A stretch of 60,580 nt of DNA from Nocardia brasiliensis IFM 10847 (GTDB lineage: Bacteria > Actinomycetota > Actinomycetes > Mycobacteriales > Mycobacteriaceae), in the NCBI RefSeq assembly GCF_000710915.1, contig NZ_BAUA01000091.1, positions 1-60,580 of the forward strand, given 5' to 3'. The notes below the pieces were generated by a model that searched no databases, was not told where the DNA came from, and worked only from the letters and a program-made list of their open reading frames with translations. Below, piece after piece: positions 8,287 through 17,456 of this stretch (position 1 is its first letter; the number at the start of each line of letters is the position of its first letter). A program made the translations under genes and the position numbers.

Positions 8287-9123
8287 TCAGCTGATATTGC
8301 GGACTTGTTCTTCGTATTCGGCGCGGGTCTTCTCGTCGGCGGGGTGCAGGGCGCGGTCACCGTCGAAGAGGCGGCGTACCAGGCGCACGGCGCGTTCGGG
8401 GGCGGCCGCGAGGGCGACGTCGATGGGGCCGAGGTAGTTGGGGACGGCGACCTCGGCCTTGCGGGTGTCGACGGTGCGCACGATGGCGGCGGCGACGTCC
8501 TCGGGATCGACGGTGGGCATGCCGTGGCCGAGGGTCAGGCCGGAGGAGAGCCGGGTGCGCACCGCGGAGGGCAGCACGCAGCTGACGCTGATGCCCTGCG
8601 GCGCGAACTCCAAACGCGTTGCGGCGGAAAGGCCTACGGCGGCGAACTTGCTCGCGTTGTAGACGGCCAGACCGGCCACCGGGATCTTGCCCGCCAACGA
8701 GGCCACGTTGACGATATGGCCGCGGCCGCGCTCGATCATGCCGGGCGCGACGGCGCGCATGCCGTGGATCAGGCCCCACACGTTGATGTCCATCGTGGCC
8801 TGCCCCACCACATCCGGCTCGTCGAGGAACGCACCAGCGGGCATCACACCCGCGTTGTTGACGAGGATGTCGACGCCGCCGAGATCGGCGATCACCTTGT
8901 CCCACTGGCCCCGGGAACGCACGTCGAGCTCGACGGACGCGGCGCCCAGTGCGGCAGCGGCGGTTTCGGCGGCCGCGGTATCGACATCGGCGATCACCAC
9001 CTCGGCGCCCTTGGCCGCGAACAGTTCCGCGGTGGACTGCCCGATGCCGCGGCCGGCGCCGGTGATCAGCACCCGCGCGCCTTTCAGATCGATGCCGGGG
9101 TAACCGTGACCGAGAATTCTCAT
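8287..9123 (-). CDS. Short-chain dehydrogenase/reductase
   Basis: 278 residues from ATG 9123, which overlaps the stop of the upstream patatin gene (ATGA), so translation is probably coupled. It shows the classical SDR features: TGAGRGIG at residues 21-28 for NAD(P) binding, DVD after beta-2, NNAG, the catalytic serine in ASLAGK, and YNASK with Tyr155 and Lys159. The length is normal for a classical SDR. The substrate cannot be read from the sequence. Pairing with a patatin and a TetR suggests lipid or xenobiotic metabolism. Confidence 0.85.
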   Translation of the reverse strand: MRILGHGYPGIDLKGARVLITGAGRGIGQSTAELFAAKGAEVVIADVDTAAAETAAAALGAASVELDVRSRGQWDKVIADLGGVDILVNNAGVMPAGAFLDEPDVVGQATMDINVWGLIHGMRAVAPGMIERGRGHIVNVASLAGKIPVAGLAVYNASKFAAVGLSAATRLEFAPQGISVSCVLPSAVRTRLSSGLTLGHGMPTVDPEDVAAAIVRTVDTRKAEVAVPNYLGPIDVALAAAPERAVRLVRRLFDGDRALHPADEKTRAEYEEQVRNIS

Positions 9124-10067
9124 GCGAAGGCTCCTTGTTCGACCGCACGGCGTGTGCTGGTCAGGCTGTGCTGGAAGGTGTCGAGACGGCGGCGGCCGTC
9201 CATGAAATTGGGGCCCATGACCGCGAGATCCGCGGCGGTGGCGTCGATGCGCAGCACCTTGGTACCGGTGGCGCGCAGCTGGGCGATCTCCGCATCGAGC
9301 GCGGCACTCATGCGATTGCGCAGCTGCCGTTCGAGGAAGTGACCCGGCCCGCTCGCGGGGATCTTCCCGCTCGAGGCCATCGGAGCGAGCACGACGAGTT
9401 CGTCCAACTTCGCCGGCACGAGCAGATCCACCGAGGCGGTCGAACCCGCGCCGCCGTCGATGAACCGGCGACCGTCGATCGCGACCGGCGGAAACCACCC
9501 GGGCACCGCCCACGAGGCGCGCAACGCGGCCCCCAGCGGGGCCGTCGGTGCGTCGGGCGCACCGAACGGAACCCGCTGTCCCGTTTCGTAATCCATGCTC
9601 ACCAGCCAGGTCGCCGGATGCGGCACCCAGGCGCGGCCGGGATTCAGCCGCTCGGCCAGCTGCTGCAACCAGCTCGCGTCGCCGCCGCCGACCGGCAGCA
9701 ACCCGCTGCCCGCGGTGAGCAGCCGCTGCCCGGACCCGGTGCGCCGCAACGGCAATCGGAGAGAGCCGAGGCGCGGGCGCGGCACGGGCGGCAATCGCCC
9801 CGGACCGGACCGCAGGTGCGCGGTGAGGATCGGGTTCGCCGAGGTGCCGTCCTGCATCGCGACCAGCTCCGGCACCGCGACACCGCTGCCGAGCATGGTG
9901 ACCAGCTCCGCCCCCGCCGAAGTGCCGATCAGGACGTCGGCCTCGCGCGGATCCCAGTCGAGCACTTCGCGGACCGCGGCGAGCGCCGCGACGATCCACG
10001 CGGCACCGAGCGTGCCACCACAGCCGATGGCCAGGCCGCGTCGCTGCGACCCGTTCTTGTTACCCAT
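9120..10067 (-). CDS. Patatin-like phospholipase
   Basis: 315 residues from ATG 10067. A TANNNT hexamer (TAGTGT, plus-strand 10076-10081) ends 8 bases upstream, so the message is probably leaderless; GTG 10079 would fall inside this -10 element. Patatin hallmarks are present: the glycine-rich oxyanion loop GCGGTLG (residues 15-21), GTSAG with Ser50 as nucleophile, and a DGG motif (DGGAGSTASVDLL) that completes a Ser-Asp dyad. The family hydrolyses acyl esters of lipids. It heads a two-gene operon with the SDR and is divergent from a TetR gene that probably controls it. Confidence 0.85.
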   Translation of the reverse strand: MGNKNGSQRRGLAIGCGGTLGAAWIVAALAAVREVLDWDPREADVLIGTSAGAELVTMLGSGVAVPELVAMQDGTSANPILTAHLRSGPGRLPPVPRPRLGSLRLPLRRTGSGQRLLTAGSGLLPVGGGDASWLQQLAERLNPGRAWVPHPATWLVSMDYETGQRVPFGAPDAPTAPLGAALRASWAVPGWFPPVAIDGRRFIDGGAGSTASVDLLVPAKLDELVVLAPMASSGKIPASGPGHFLERQLRNRMSAALDAEIAQLRATGTKVLRIDATAADLAVMGPNFMDGRRRLDTFQHSLTSTRRAVEQGAFA

Positions 10068-10070
10068 GGT

Positions 10071-10102
10071 TTCAAACACTAGCAGAATTCAAATACCAGC
10101 AG
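10071..10102. promoter_or_regulatory. Direct-repeat operator in the patatin/tetR divergent promoter
   Basis: Two 15-base copies, TTCAAACACTAGCAG at 10071-10085 and TTCAAATACCAGCAG at 10088-10102, match at 13 of 15 positions and start 17 bases apart. The first covers the -10 of the leftward patatin promoter. This is the likely binding site of the adjacent TetR protein. Confidence 0.55.
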
Positions 10103-10123
10103 TATCTGAAATCTTCCGGTACG

Positions 10124-10136
10124 TAGAATCACGGCA
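10124..10136 (+). promoter_or_regulatory. Leaderless promoter of the TetR gene
   Basis: TAGAAT at 10124-10129 is followed after six bases by ATG 10136, with no Shine-Dalgarno. Transcription would begin at or next to the start codon. Confidence 0.6.
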
Positions 10137-10762
10137 TGGCACGACTGACCCGATCCGAGAGCCAGGCCCGCACCCGCGCGGACTTGATCGCCACGGCCCG
10201 CGACCTCTTCCTGGCCGACGGCTACGCCAGCACCAGCCTGGAACGGGTCGCCGAGGAGGCGGGGTACTCCAAGGGCGCCGTCTACTCGAACTTCCGCACC
10301 AAGAAGGAGCTCGGCCTCGAGGTGCTCGAGCTGATCCATGCGACCAAGTTCCAAGAGGTGACCGACCTGCTCGCGGCGAGCGACGATTTCGACGAGCGGC
10401 TGGAGCGATTCCAGGAGTGGGCCGAGCGCACCGTCGGCGACGTCGGATGGACCATGCTCGAATTCGAGTTCGCCACCGTCGCCCGGGACGACCCGGCACT
10501 GCAGGCGGCGCTGGTGTCCAGCCTCAGCGTGCTGCGCGGCGCCGTTGCCGCGCAGGTCCAGACGCTGGCCGACACGATCGGGATAGAGCTGCCGGTCCCG
10601 GTCGAGGACGCCGCGACGGGAATCCTCAGCATGGGCATCGGCCTGGGTATGCAGCGCGCCATCGACCCGTCCATCCCGGCCAGGTTGATCACCGATGCGC
10701 TGCGCATGCTGCTCACCCTCGGCACGGGTCCGCTCGCCGCGAAGAGCACCGCCACGTCGTGA
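10136..10762 (+). CDS. TetR-family transcriptional regulator
   Basis: 208 residues. The N-terminal DNA-binding domain is typical: RTRADLIATARDLFLADGYASTSLERVAEEAGYSKGAVY, with the recognition helix followed by SNFRTKKEL (about residues 10-55). The C-terminal two-thirds is a helical ligand-binding domain, which I cannot assign to a ligand. Divergent orientation from the patatin-SDR operon, with a direct-repeat element between them, suggests local repression of both units. Confidence 0.9.
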   Translation: MARLTRSESQARTRADLIATARDLFLADGYASTSLERVAEEAGYSKGAVYSNFRTKKELGLEVLELIHATKFQEVTDLLAASDDFDERLERFQEWAERTVGDVGWTMLEFEFATVARDDPALQAALVSSLSVLRGAVAAQVQTLADTIGIELPVPVEDAATGILSMGIGLGMQRAIDPSIPARLITDALRMLLTLGTGPLAAKSTATS

Positions 10763-10768
10763 CGGCCG

Positions 10769-11314
10769 TCATGCGGTGAAGTGCAGCGTCCATTCCCCGC
10801 GGTAGTGCAGCCGGGTGACACTGCCCGGCGGAATATCGATCCGCCAGAACGACTTCGGCGGCGCGTCCAGCGTCACCAGCAGTGCCGCCCGGATCACCGC
10901 GGGGTGGGTGACGGCAATGGTGGATTTCCCCTCGGAGGCGATCTCGGCCATCCAGTATCTGGTCCGCTCGATCACGTCCACCACGGACTCACCGCCGTGG
11001 CCGCGGAACTTCGGGTCGGTGAGCCACGCGTACAGCTCGTCCTGCGGCACCGACATCAGCGCGCCACCGCGCCAGGCCCCCGCATCCAGATCACGTAGTC
11101 GGGTGTCCTCTTCGCCCGGCAGGCCCAGTAGCGCCGCCGTTTCGACCGTCCGGCGTTCCGGACCGGTGAGCACCCGGGGAGCGGCCAGCGCGGTGCTGCC
11201 GGAGATGGCGCGGCGGCCTGCTTCGGTCAGCGATTCGTCGACTGGAAAACGTGCCTTCCGCATCGCCTCGGTCATTCCATGGCTGACCAGGTCGAGTCTC
11301 AGCACCTTGTGCAC
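10769..11314 (-). CDS. Histidine phosphatase superfamily protein, variant RHG motif
   Basis: 181 residues from GTG 11314. It has the fold signatures of the phosphoglycerate mutase-like histidine phosphatases: LVSHGMTE with His12, GPERRTVETA, GGESVVDVIER, and the second histidine in VTHPAVIRAAL. The arginine that normally precedes the catalytic histidine (RHG) is serine here (SHG, residues 11-13), so phosphate binding must differ or activity may be reduced. The substrate is unknown. It converges with the tetR gene, ending 7 bases after it. Confidence 0.75.
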   Translation of the reverse strand: MHKVLRLDLVSHGMTEAMRKARFPVDESLTEAGRRAISGSTALAAPRVLTGPERRTVETAALLGLPGEEDTRLRDLDAGAWRGGALMSVPQDELYAWLTDPKFRGHGGESVVDVIERTRYWMAEIASEGKSTIAVTHPAVIRAALLVTLDAPPKSFWRIDIPPGSVTRLHYRGEWTLHFTA

Positions 11315-11488
11315 GCCCAGAAGCGTACGGCTATCTGTTCCGCCTCTCCGCGTATTCAGGCCAGACTCAGGTGCGCGAACACCGACGTCGGCGACCGGCG
11401 GTCGGGCGGCGATCCCGCTCAGCCCGTCCCCGGTGAGTTACCCATGTGCGAACGAGATCAGTGGTCAGGGTGGTTGACACCGATAAGT

Positions 11489-11518
11489 GTGTCGGTGGTC
11501 GGGTGCAGACTGAGGACA
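11489..11518 (+). promoter_or_regulatory. PafBC-type (RecA-independent) DNA-damage promoter of lhr, leaderless
   Basis: TGTCGGTG at 11490-11497 fits the mycobacterial RecA-NDp/PafBC consensus TTGTCRGTG-N8-TAnnnT (8 of 9; the leading T is G). After exactly eight bases comes CAGACT (11506-11511), 2 of the 3 fixed -10 positions. ATG 11518 follows 6 bases later, so the transcript would be leaderless. Confidence 0.6.
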
Positions 11519-14500
11519 TGGCTCAGTTCTCCCCGGCTACCCAGGAGTGGTTCGACGGCGCGTTCCCGGCGCCGACGTCCGCGCAGCTGGGGGCGTGGGA
11601 GGCGATCTCGGCGGGTGAGCACACATTGGTGATCGCGCCGACCGGCTCGGGCAAGACGCTGTCGGCGTTCCTGTGGGCGATCGACCAGCTGGCGACCCGG
11701 GAGCAGTCCGCGCAGCGCACCGGCACGTCGGTGCTGTACGTGTCCCCGCTCAAGGCGCTCGCGGTGGACGTGGAGCGCAATCTGCGGGCGCCGTTGGTCG
11801 GCGTCACGCAGACCGCCAAGCGACTCGGCCTGGATCCCCCGGAGATCAGGGTCGGCGTGCGCTCCGGCGATACCAGCGCGGCCGACCGGCGCACGATGCA
11901 GCGCACCCCACCGGACATCCTGATCACCACGCCCGAGTCGCTGTTCCTGATGCTCACCTCCGCGGCCAAGGAGACGCTGCGCGACGTGCGCACCGTGATC
12001 GTGGACGAAGTACACGCGATCGCCGGGTCCAAACGCGGAGCGCACCTGGCCCTTTCACTGGCCCGGCTGGACCTGCTCACCTCCGAACCGCGCGACGAGG
12101 ACGGCCGGGCACCGAGTGGTCCGGCCCAGCGCATCGGCCTCTCGGCGACCGTGCGGCCGCCGGCCGAGGTCGGGCGCTTCCTGGTCGGGAACGCGCCGAT
12201 CACCATCGTCGCACCGCCCGCGCCGAAGACCTTCGACCTGTCCGTGCGGGTGCCGGTCGCGGACATGACCGAGCCAGGGGACTCCGATCAGCCCGGCTCG
12301 ATCTGGCCGCACGTGGACGAGGCCATCGTGGATCTCGTGCTGGAGCACCGGTCATCGATCGTCTTCGCGAATTCGCGACGCCTGGCCGAGCGGCTCACCG
12401 CACGGCTCAACGAGACCTACGCGGAGCGGATCGGCGCACCGGTGGAACTCGAGCACAAGCCGCCCGCCCAGCTCGGCGCGTCCACCGAGGTGGTACACGG
12501 CGCGAGCCAGCTGCTCGCGCGGGCGCATCACGGATCGGTGAGCAAAGAGCAGCGCGCGCTGATCGAGGACGACCTGAAGAGCGGGCGGCTGCGCTGCGTG
12601 GTCGCGACCAGCAGCCTCGAACTCGGCATCGATATGGGCGCGGTCGACCTGGTGGTCCAGGTGGAGGCGCCGCCCTCGGTCGCGAGCGGCCTGCAGCGGG
12701 TCGGTCGGGCCGGGCATCAGGTCGGCGAGATCTCGCGCGGCGTGTTGTTTCCCAAGCACCGCACCGACGTGATCCATTGCGCGGTCGCGGCCCAGCGGAT
12801 GACCACGGGCCAGATCGAGGCCATCCAGATCCCGGCGCACCCGCTCGACATCCTGGCCCAGCAGACGGTGGCCGCGTGCGCGCTGGAACCCATCGACGTC
12901 GACGCCTGGTTCGAGATCGTCCGCGGCACCGGCAGTTACGCGACGCTGCCCCGCTCGGCCTACGAGTCGGTGCTCGACCTCTTGTCCGGGCGCTACCCGT
13001 CCGACGAGTTCGCCGAACTGCGCCCGCGGCTGGTGTGGGATCGCGACGCGGGCACCCTCACCGGACGGCCCGGCGCGCAGCGGCTCGCGGTGACCTCGGG
13101 CGGCGCGATTCCCGACCGCGGCCTGTTCGCGGTGTACATGGTCGGGGAAAAGGCCTCGCGGGTCGGCGAACTCGACGAGGAGATGGTGTACGAGTCGCGG
13201 GTCGGCGACGTCTTCGCGCTCGGCGCGACCAGCTGGCGGATCGAGGAGATCACCTTCGATCGGGTGCTGGTGACACCCGCGTTCGGGCAGCCGGGCCGGC
13301 TGCCGTTCTGGCACGGCGACGGCCTGGGCCGCCCCGCCGAACTCGGCGGCGCGCTCGGCGAATTCGTGCGCAAGGTCGGCCAGCACCCGGAGAACCTGGA
13401 AAAGCTCACGGCCGCAGCGGGTCTGGACGCCTTCGCGACCAGCAATCTGGGTGCCCTGCTGGACGAGCAACGCACTGCGACGGGCCACCTGCCGAGCGAC
13501 AAGACCCTGGTGGTGGAGCGCTTCCGGGACGAGCTCGGCGATTGGCGCCTGGTGCTGCATTCGCCGTACGGCCTGCCGGTGCACGCACCGTGGGCGTTGG
13601 CGATCGGTGCGCGACTGCGCGAACGGTTCGGCGTGGACGCGGCGCCCAACGCCTCCGACGACGGCATCGTGGTGCGCCTGCCCGACACCACCGACGATCC
13701 GCCCGGCGCCGAGCTGTTCGTCTTCGAACCCGACGAGATCGACGACGTGGTCACCGAACAGGTCGGCGGCTCAGCGCTTTTCGCTTCGCGTTTCCGCGAG
13801 TGCGCCGCCCGCGCGCTGCTGCTGCCGCGCCGCGATCCGGGCAAGCGCGCCCCGCTGTGGCAGCAACGGCAACGCTCGGCGCAGCTGCTGGACGTCGCGC
13901 GCAAATTCCCCGATTTCCCGATCCTGCTGGAGACGGTGCGCGAATGTCTGCGCGACGTCTACGATCTGCCGTCGCTGCGCGACGTGCTCAGCCGGGTGGC
14001 GCGCAGGCAGTTGCGACTCGTCGAGGTGGAGACGGCGACTCCGTCGCCGTTCGCCAACGCCCTGCTGTTCGACTACATCGGCCAGTTCATGTACGACGGT
14101 GACAGTCCACTGGCCGAACGCCGTGCCGCCGCCCTCTCGCTCGATTCGGGCTTGCTCGCCGAACTGCTCGGACGCGTGGAGCTGCGCGAACTGCTCGACG
14201 CCTCGGTGCTCGAGCTGACCGAACGCGAACTCCAGCGGCTCACCCCGGAGCGCCACGCGCGCGACGCCGAGGGTCTGGCCGATCTGCTGCGCCTGCTCGG
14301 TCCGCTCACCGCCGCGGAGGCCGCCGAGCGCTGCGTGGACGATCCGGCCGGCTGGTTCGCCGACCTGCTGGCGGCGCGGCGCGCCATGGAGGTGACCTTC
14401 GCGGGCCGCAGCTGGTGGGTGGCCGTGGAGGACGCATCCAGGCTGCGGGACGCGCTGGGCGTGCCGCTACCGATCGGGACGCCCGCGGCCTTCATCGAAC

Positions 14501-16170
14501 CGGTCGCCGACCCGCTCGGCGATCTGGTCGGGCGCTACGCCCGCACGCACGGCCCGTTCGGCACGGAGGCGGTGGCGGCCCGGTTCGGGCTCGGCACCGC
14601 GGTCGCCGCCACCGCGCTGCACCGGCTGGCCACCGAAAAACGGCTCGTGGAAGGCGAATTCACGCCCGGCGCGGCGGGATCCGAGTGGTGCGACGCGCAG
14701 GTGTTGCGCCGGCTGCGCCGCCGCTCGCTCGCGGCCGCCCGGCACGAGGTCGAACCGGTGTCGACGGCCACGCTCGGCCGTTTCCTGCCCGCCTGGCAGC
14801 ACATCGGCAGTGGTGAACTCCGGGGCGTCGACGGCGTGGCCGCGGTGGTGGAACAGCTGGCGGGCGTGCCGATTCCGGCCTCGGCCTGGGAATCGCTCAT
14901 CCTGCCCGCGCGGGTGCGCGACTACTCCCCCGCCATGCTGGACGAGCTGATGGCCACCGGTGAGGTCAGCTGGTCCGGCCACGGCTCGATCACGGCGAAG
15001 GACGGCTGGATCGCCCTGCACTTGACCGACCAGGCCCCGTTCACCCTGCCGCCGCCCGACGACATCGAACTCTCCGAGGTGCAGCTCAGCCTGCTCGCCG
15101 CGCTCGGTGCGACGCTCGTGCCGCGACCGGCGAATTCCGCGCTACCTCATCAGGAACCGGTCGAACTGGATCTCGACACGACCACCGGGGCACCGCCCGG
15201 GGCCGGCGCCCCGGCGCCCCGGCTCGCTCCGGTCCTGCACGGCGGGGGCGCCTACTTCTTCCGTCAACTCTCCGACGCCACCGGTTTGCTGGATGACACG
15301 CAAGTTGCCGCGGCACTGTGGGAATTGGTCTGGGCGGGAATGGTTTCCGGCGATACCTTCGCACCGGTGCGCGCACTGCTGTCCGGCACCACGCGCACCA
15401 CGACCGCGCACCGGACCCCGCGCCGTGCCCCGCGCGGACGGGCGTATCTGCCGCGGCCGAGCATGCCGACCCGGTCCGGTCCGCCGATGGTGGCCGGTCG
15501 ATGGTCACTGCTGCCGGAGCGGGTGTCGGACAACACCGTTCGCGCGCACGCGACCGCCGATCTGCTGCTGGAACGGTACGGCGTGCTGACCAGGGGCTCG
15601 GTCCAGAACGAAGGCATCCCGGGCGGTTTCGCGCTGATGTACCGGGTGCTCACCGAGTTCGAAGACCGTGGCCGATGCCGCCGTGGCTATTTCGTCGACT
15701 CGCTCGGCGGCGCCCAGTTCTCCACCACCGACGTGGTGGACCGGTTGCGCTCGTTCGACACCGAACGCCGGCCGGCGGAGACCAAATCCCAAACCGGCCA
15801 GGCCCTCGCACTGGCCGCCTGCGATCCGGCCAATCCCTATGGCGCAGCACTGCCGTGGCCGAAGGGCGAGGGCGACGGCGGACATCGGCCGGGGCGGAAG
15901 GCGGGCGCGATCGTCGTGCTCGTCGACGGCGAATTGGTGCTGTATCTCGAACGCGGCGGCAAGACACTGCTCACCTTCACCGAGGACCCGGACGCCCGCC
16001 AGTCCGCCGCACACGCCATGGCGGGGCTCGTGCACAGCAGGCGCGTCGATTCCCTCGTCATCGACAAGGTGGACGGGGAAACGGTGCACGGCAACACCTT
16101 CGCGGGCTTCCTCACCGAAGCGGGCTTCTCCGCCACCCCGCGCGGCCTGCGCCTGCGGACGCGGCCGTGA
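11518..16170 (+). CDS. lhr: Lhr-type ATP-dependent DNA helicase
   Basis: 1550 residues from ATG 11518. Lhr is a 3'-to-5' superfamily 2 helicase that loads on single-stranded DNA and acts in DNA repair. Walker A APTGSGKT is at residues 40-47 and the DEVH box at 163-166. Motif III-like SAT, the helicase C domain (SSLELGIDMG and QRVGRAGH), a winged-helix region and the long Lhr C-terminal domain follow. Length matches actinobacterial Lhr (about 1500). The downstream gene is nei, the same pair as Rv3296-Rv3297. A DNA-damage-type promoter lies directly upstream. Confidence 0.95.
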   Translation: MAQFSPATQEWFDGAFPAPTSAQLGAWEAISAGEHTLVIAPTGSGKTLSAFLWAIDQLATREQSAQRTGTSVLYVSPLKALAVDVERNLRAPLVGVTQTAKRLGLDPPEIRVGVRSGDTSAADRRTMQRTPPDILITTPESLFLMLTSAAKETLRDVRTVIVDEVHAIAGSKRGAHLALSLARLDLLTSEPRDEDGRAPSGPAQRIGLSATVRPPAEVGRFLVGNAPITIVAPPAPKTFDLSVRVPVADMTEPGDSDQPGSIWPHVDEAIVDLVLEHRSSIVFANSRRLAERLTARLNETYAERIGAPVELEHKPPAQLGASTEVVHGASQLLARAHHGSVSKEQRALIEDDLKSGRLRCVVATSSLELGIDMGAVDLVVQVEAPPSVASGLQRVGRAGHQVGEISRGVLFPKHRTDVIHCAVAAQRMTTGQIEAIQIPAHPLDILAQQTVAACALEPIDVDAWFEIVRGTGSYATLPRSAYESVLDLLSGRYPSDEFAELRPRLVWDRDAGTLTGRPGAQRLAVTSGGAIPDRGLFAVYMVGEKASRVGELDEEMVYESRVGDVFALGATSWRIEEITFDRVLVTPAFGQPGRLPFWHGDGLGRPAELGGALGEFVRKVGQHPENLEKLTAAAGLDAFATSNLGALLDEQRTATGHLPSDKTLVVERFRDELGDWRLVLHSPYGLPVHAPWALAIGARLRERFGVDAAPNASDDGIVVRLPDTTDDPPGAELFVFEPDEIDDVVTEQVGGSALFASRFRECAARALLLPRRDPGKRAPLWQQRQRSAQLLDVARKFPDFPILLETVRECLRDVYDLPSLRDVLSRVARRQLRLVEVETATPSPFANALLFDYIGQFMYDGDSPLAERRAAALSLDSGLLAELLGRVELRELLDASVLELTERELQRLTPERHARDAEGLADLLRLLGPLTAAEAAERCVDDPAGWFADLLAARRAMEVTFAGRSWWVAVEDASRLRDALGVPLPIGTPAAFIEPVADPLGDLVGRYARTHGPFGTEAVAARFGLGTAVAATALHRLATEKRLVEGEFTPGAAGSEWCDAQVLRRLRRRSLAAARHEVEPVSTATLGRFLPAWQHIGSGELRGVDGVAAVVEQLAGVPIPASAWESLILPARVRDYSPAMLDELMATGEVSWSGHGSITAKDGWIALHLTDQAPFTLPPPDDIELSEVQLSLLAALGATLVPRPANSALPHQEPVELDLDTTTGAPPGAGAPAPRLAPVLHGGGAYFFRQLSDATGLLDDTQVAAALWELVWAGMVSGDTFAPVRALLSGTTRTTTAHRTPRRAPRGRAYLPRPSMPTRSGPPMVAGRWSLLPERVSDNTVRAHATADLLLERYGVLTRGSVQNEGIPGGFALMYRVLTEFEDRGRCRRGYFVDSLGGAQFSTTDVVDRLRSFDTERRPAETKSQTGQALALAACDPANPYGAALPWPKGEGDGGHRPGRKAGAIVVLVDGELVLYLERGGKTLLTFTEDPDARQSAAHAMAGLVHSRRVDSLVIDKVDGETVHGNTFAGFLTEAGFSATPRGLRLRTRP

Positions 16171-16197
16171 GGGGCGCCCACCCGGCACGGTGGTGTC

Positions 16198-16980
16198 ATG
16201 CCCGAGGGTGACACGGTCTACTTCGCCGCGGCCCGGCTGCGCGCCGCGCTCGAAGGAAAGACCTTGACCAGCAGTGACTTCCGGGTGCCCCGCTATGCCA
16301 CGGTGGATCTCAGCGATCAGGTGGTGCAGAGCGTCGGCAGCTACGGAAAGCACCTCTTCATCCGGACCCCTACGGTTAGCGTCCACACGCACCTCAAGAT
16401 GGAGGGCATCTGGCGGGTCTTCCATTGCGGACAGCGCTGGACCAGGCCGCGGGTCACCGCGCGGCTGGTGTTGCGCACGGACGAGGTGGAGGCCGTCGGG
16501 TTCTCGCTGGGCAAGGTCGAGGTGCTGCGCCTGGCCGACGAGCACACCGTGATCGATCACCTCGGCCCCGACCTGCTCGGACCGAATTGGGATGTCGCCG
16601 AGGTGATGGCCCGATTGCAGCGGCAGCCGGAGCAGTCGATCGGGGTCGCGCTGCTGGATCAGCGCAACCTCGCCGGTATCGGCAATATCTACCGCAGCGA
16701 GATCTGCTACCTGCGGCGCGTGCATCCGGCGACCCCCGTCGGCGCGGTGCCCGATCTGCTCGCGCTCGTGCACGAGGCACACCGGGTGCTGAACAAGGCG
16801 GTGCACGAACCACCCTGGCGCCCACTGGCCTACGGGCGCACCCGCTGGCCGTGCCAGCGCTGTGGCACCCAGATCACCGTACGTCTGCTCGGCGATACCG
16901 CGCCGGAGACGGATCGGCTCGCCAAACGCGAGCGTGGCATCTACTTCTGCCCGCGCTGCCAGCCCGAGCCCGCCGGCTGA
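16198..16980 (+). CDS. nei2: Endonuclease VIII-type DNA glycosylase Nei2
   Basis: 260 residues. This Fpg/Nei DNA glycosylase/AP lyase removes oxidised bases. MPEGDT at the N terminus supplies the catalytic Pro2 and Glu3. The helix-two-turn-helix is in LLDQRNLAGIGNIYRSE. The C-terminal zinc finger has cysteines at 219, 222, 251 and 254. It follows lhr by 27 bases and is presumably cotranscribed and co-induced by DNA damage, as in M. tuberculosis. MPEGDT with the short length fits Nei rather than MutM/Fpg (which begins MPELPE). Confidence 0.92.
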   Translation: MPEGDTVYFAAARLRAALEGKTLTSSDFRVPRYATVDLSDQVVQSVGSYGKHLFIRTPTVSVHTHLKMEGIWRVFHCGQRWTRPRVTARLVLRTDEVEAVGFSLGKVEVLRLADEHTVIDHLGPDLLGPNWDVAEVMARLQRQPEQSIGVALLDQRNLAGIGNIYRSEICYLRRVHPATPVGAVPDLLALVHEAHRVLNKAVHEPPWRPLAYGRTRWPCQRCGTQITVRLLGDTAPETDRLAKRERGIYFCPRCQPEPAG

Positions 16981-17216
16981 GCCAGTCCCTGCCCAGTTGC
17001 CGCCGATCCGCGGCGTCGACGCAGGTCACCGCCTCCCCAGTTGATCACCGCTTCCGGACGAAGGCCCCTGGCTCCTACCGTCCGAACATGGCGAATACCG
17101 GCGTGCCAACGCGCTATCACCCGACCGGCACTGTAATTTGCCACTCAGTTGCTAATGCTCGGCGCGCGCGACACGACTACATCCGTGGCAGTCACGACAC
17201 AGCACAGGAGCAAGCC

Positions 17217-17402
17217 ATGACGACGGTACCGAGAACGAGCGGGCGACTGTTCCTCGCGATCGCCGGACGCTTGTTCTTCGCCACCCTGGCGACGCTGGCC
17301 ACCGTGCTGTTCAGTTACCTGCTGCTGCACCCGAATTCGGCCCAGGGCTCGACGCCGCAGGCGCCGCTCCCGTCGGTGTCCACGGTCTCCCCGCACCCTT
17401 GA
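17217..17402 (+). CDS. Small single-helix membrane protein
   Basis: 61 residues from ATG 17217 with CAGGAG 6-11 bases upstream. A basic N terminus (TSGRLFLAIAGRLF) precedes one hydrophobic segment (FFATLATLATVLFSYLLL) and a short Pro/Ser-rich tail, probably exported. No family recognised. It stands alone, 54 bases before the next gene. The 236 bases before it hold no other gene that I can support. Confidence 0.55.
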   Translation: MTTVPRTSGRLFLAIAGRLFFATLATLATVLFSYLLLHPNSAQGSTPQAPLPSVSTVSPHP

Positions 17403-17420
17403 CGAAGTGAGCCCGCCCAC

Positions 17421-17443
17421 ATAACTTGCAATATGTAAGTTAT
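17421..17443. promoter_or_regulatory. Palindromic operator of the flavoenzyme-tetR operon
   Basis: ATAACTT at 17421-17427 and AAGTTAT at 17437-17443 are perfect inverted arms around GCAATATGT, ending 13 bases before ATG 17457 and just before the GAGGAG ribosome site. Size and position suit a TetR dimer, most simply the product of the second gene of this operon. Confidence 0.65.
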
Positions 17444-17456
17444 CGAGGAGTGCGGC

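Noticed and set aside
11446..11517. An upstream start for lhr giving 1574 residues
   Set aside because: It would place the promoter (TGTCGGTG-N8-CAGACT) inside the coding sequence, and the extra residues are not family-like.
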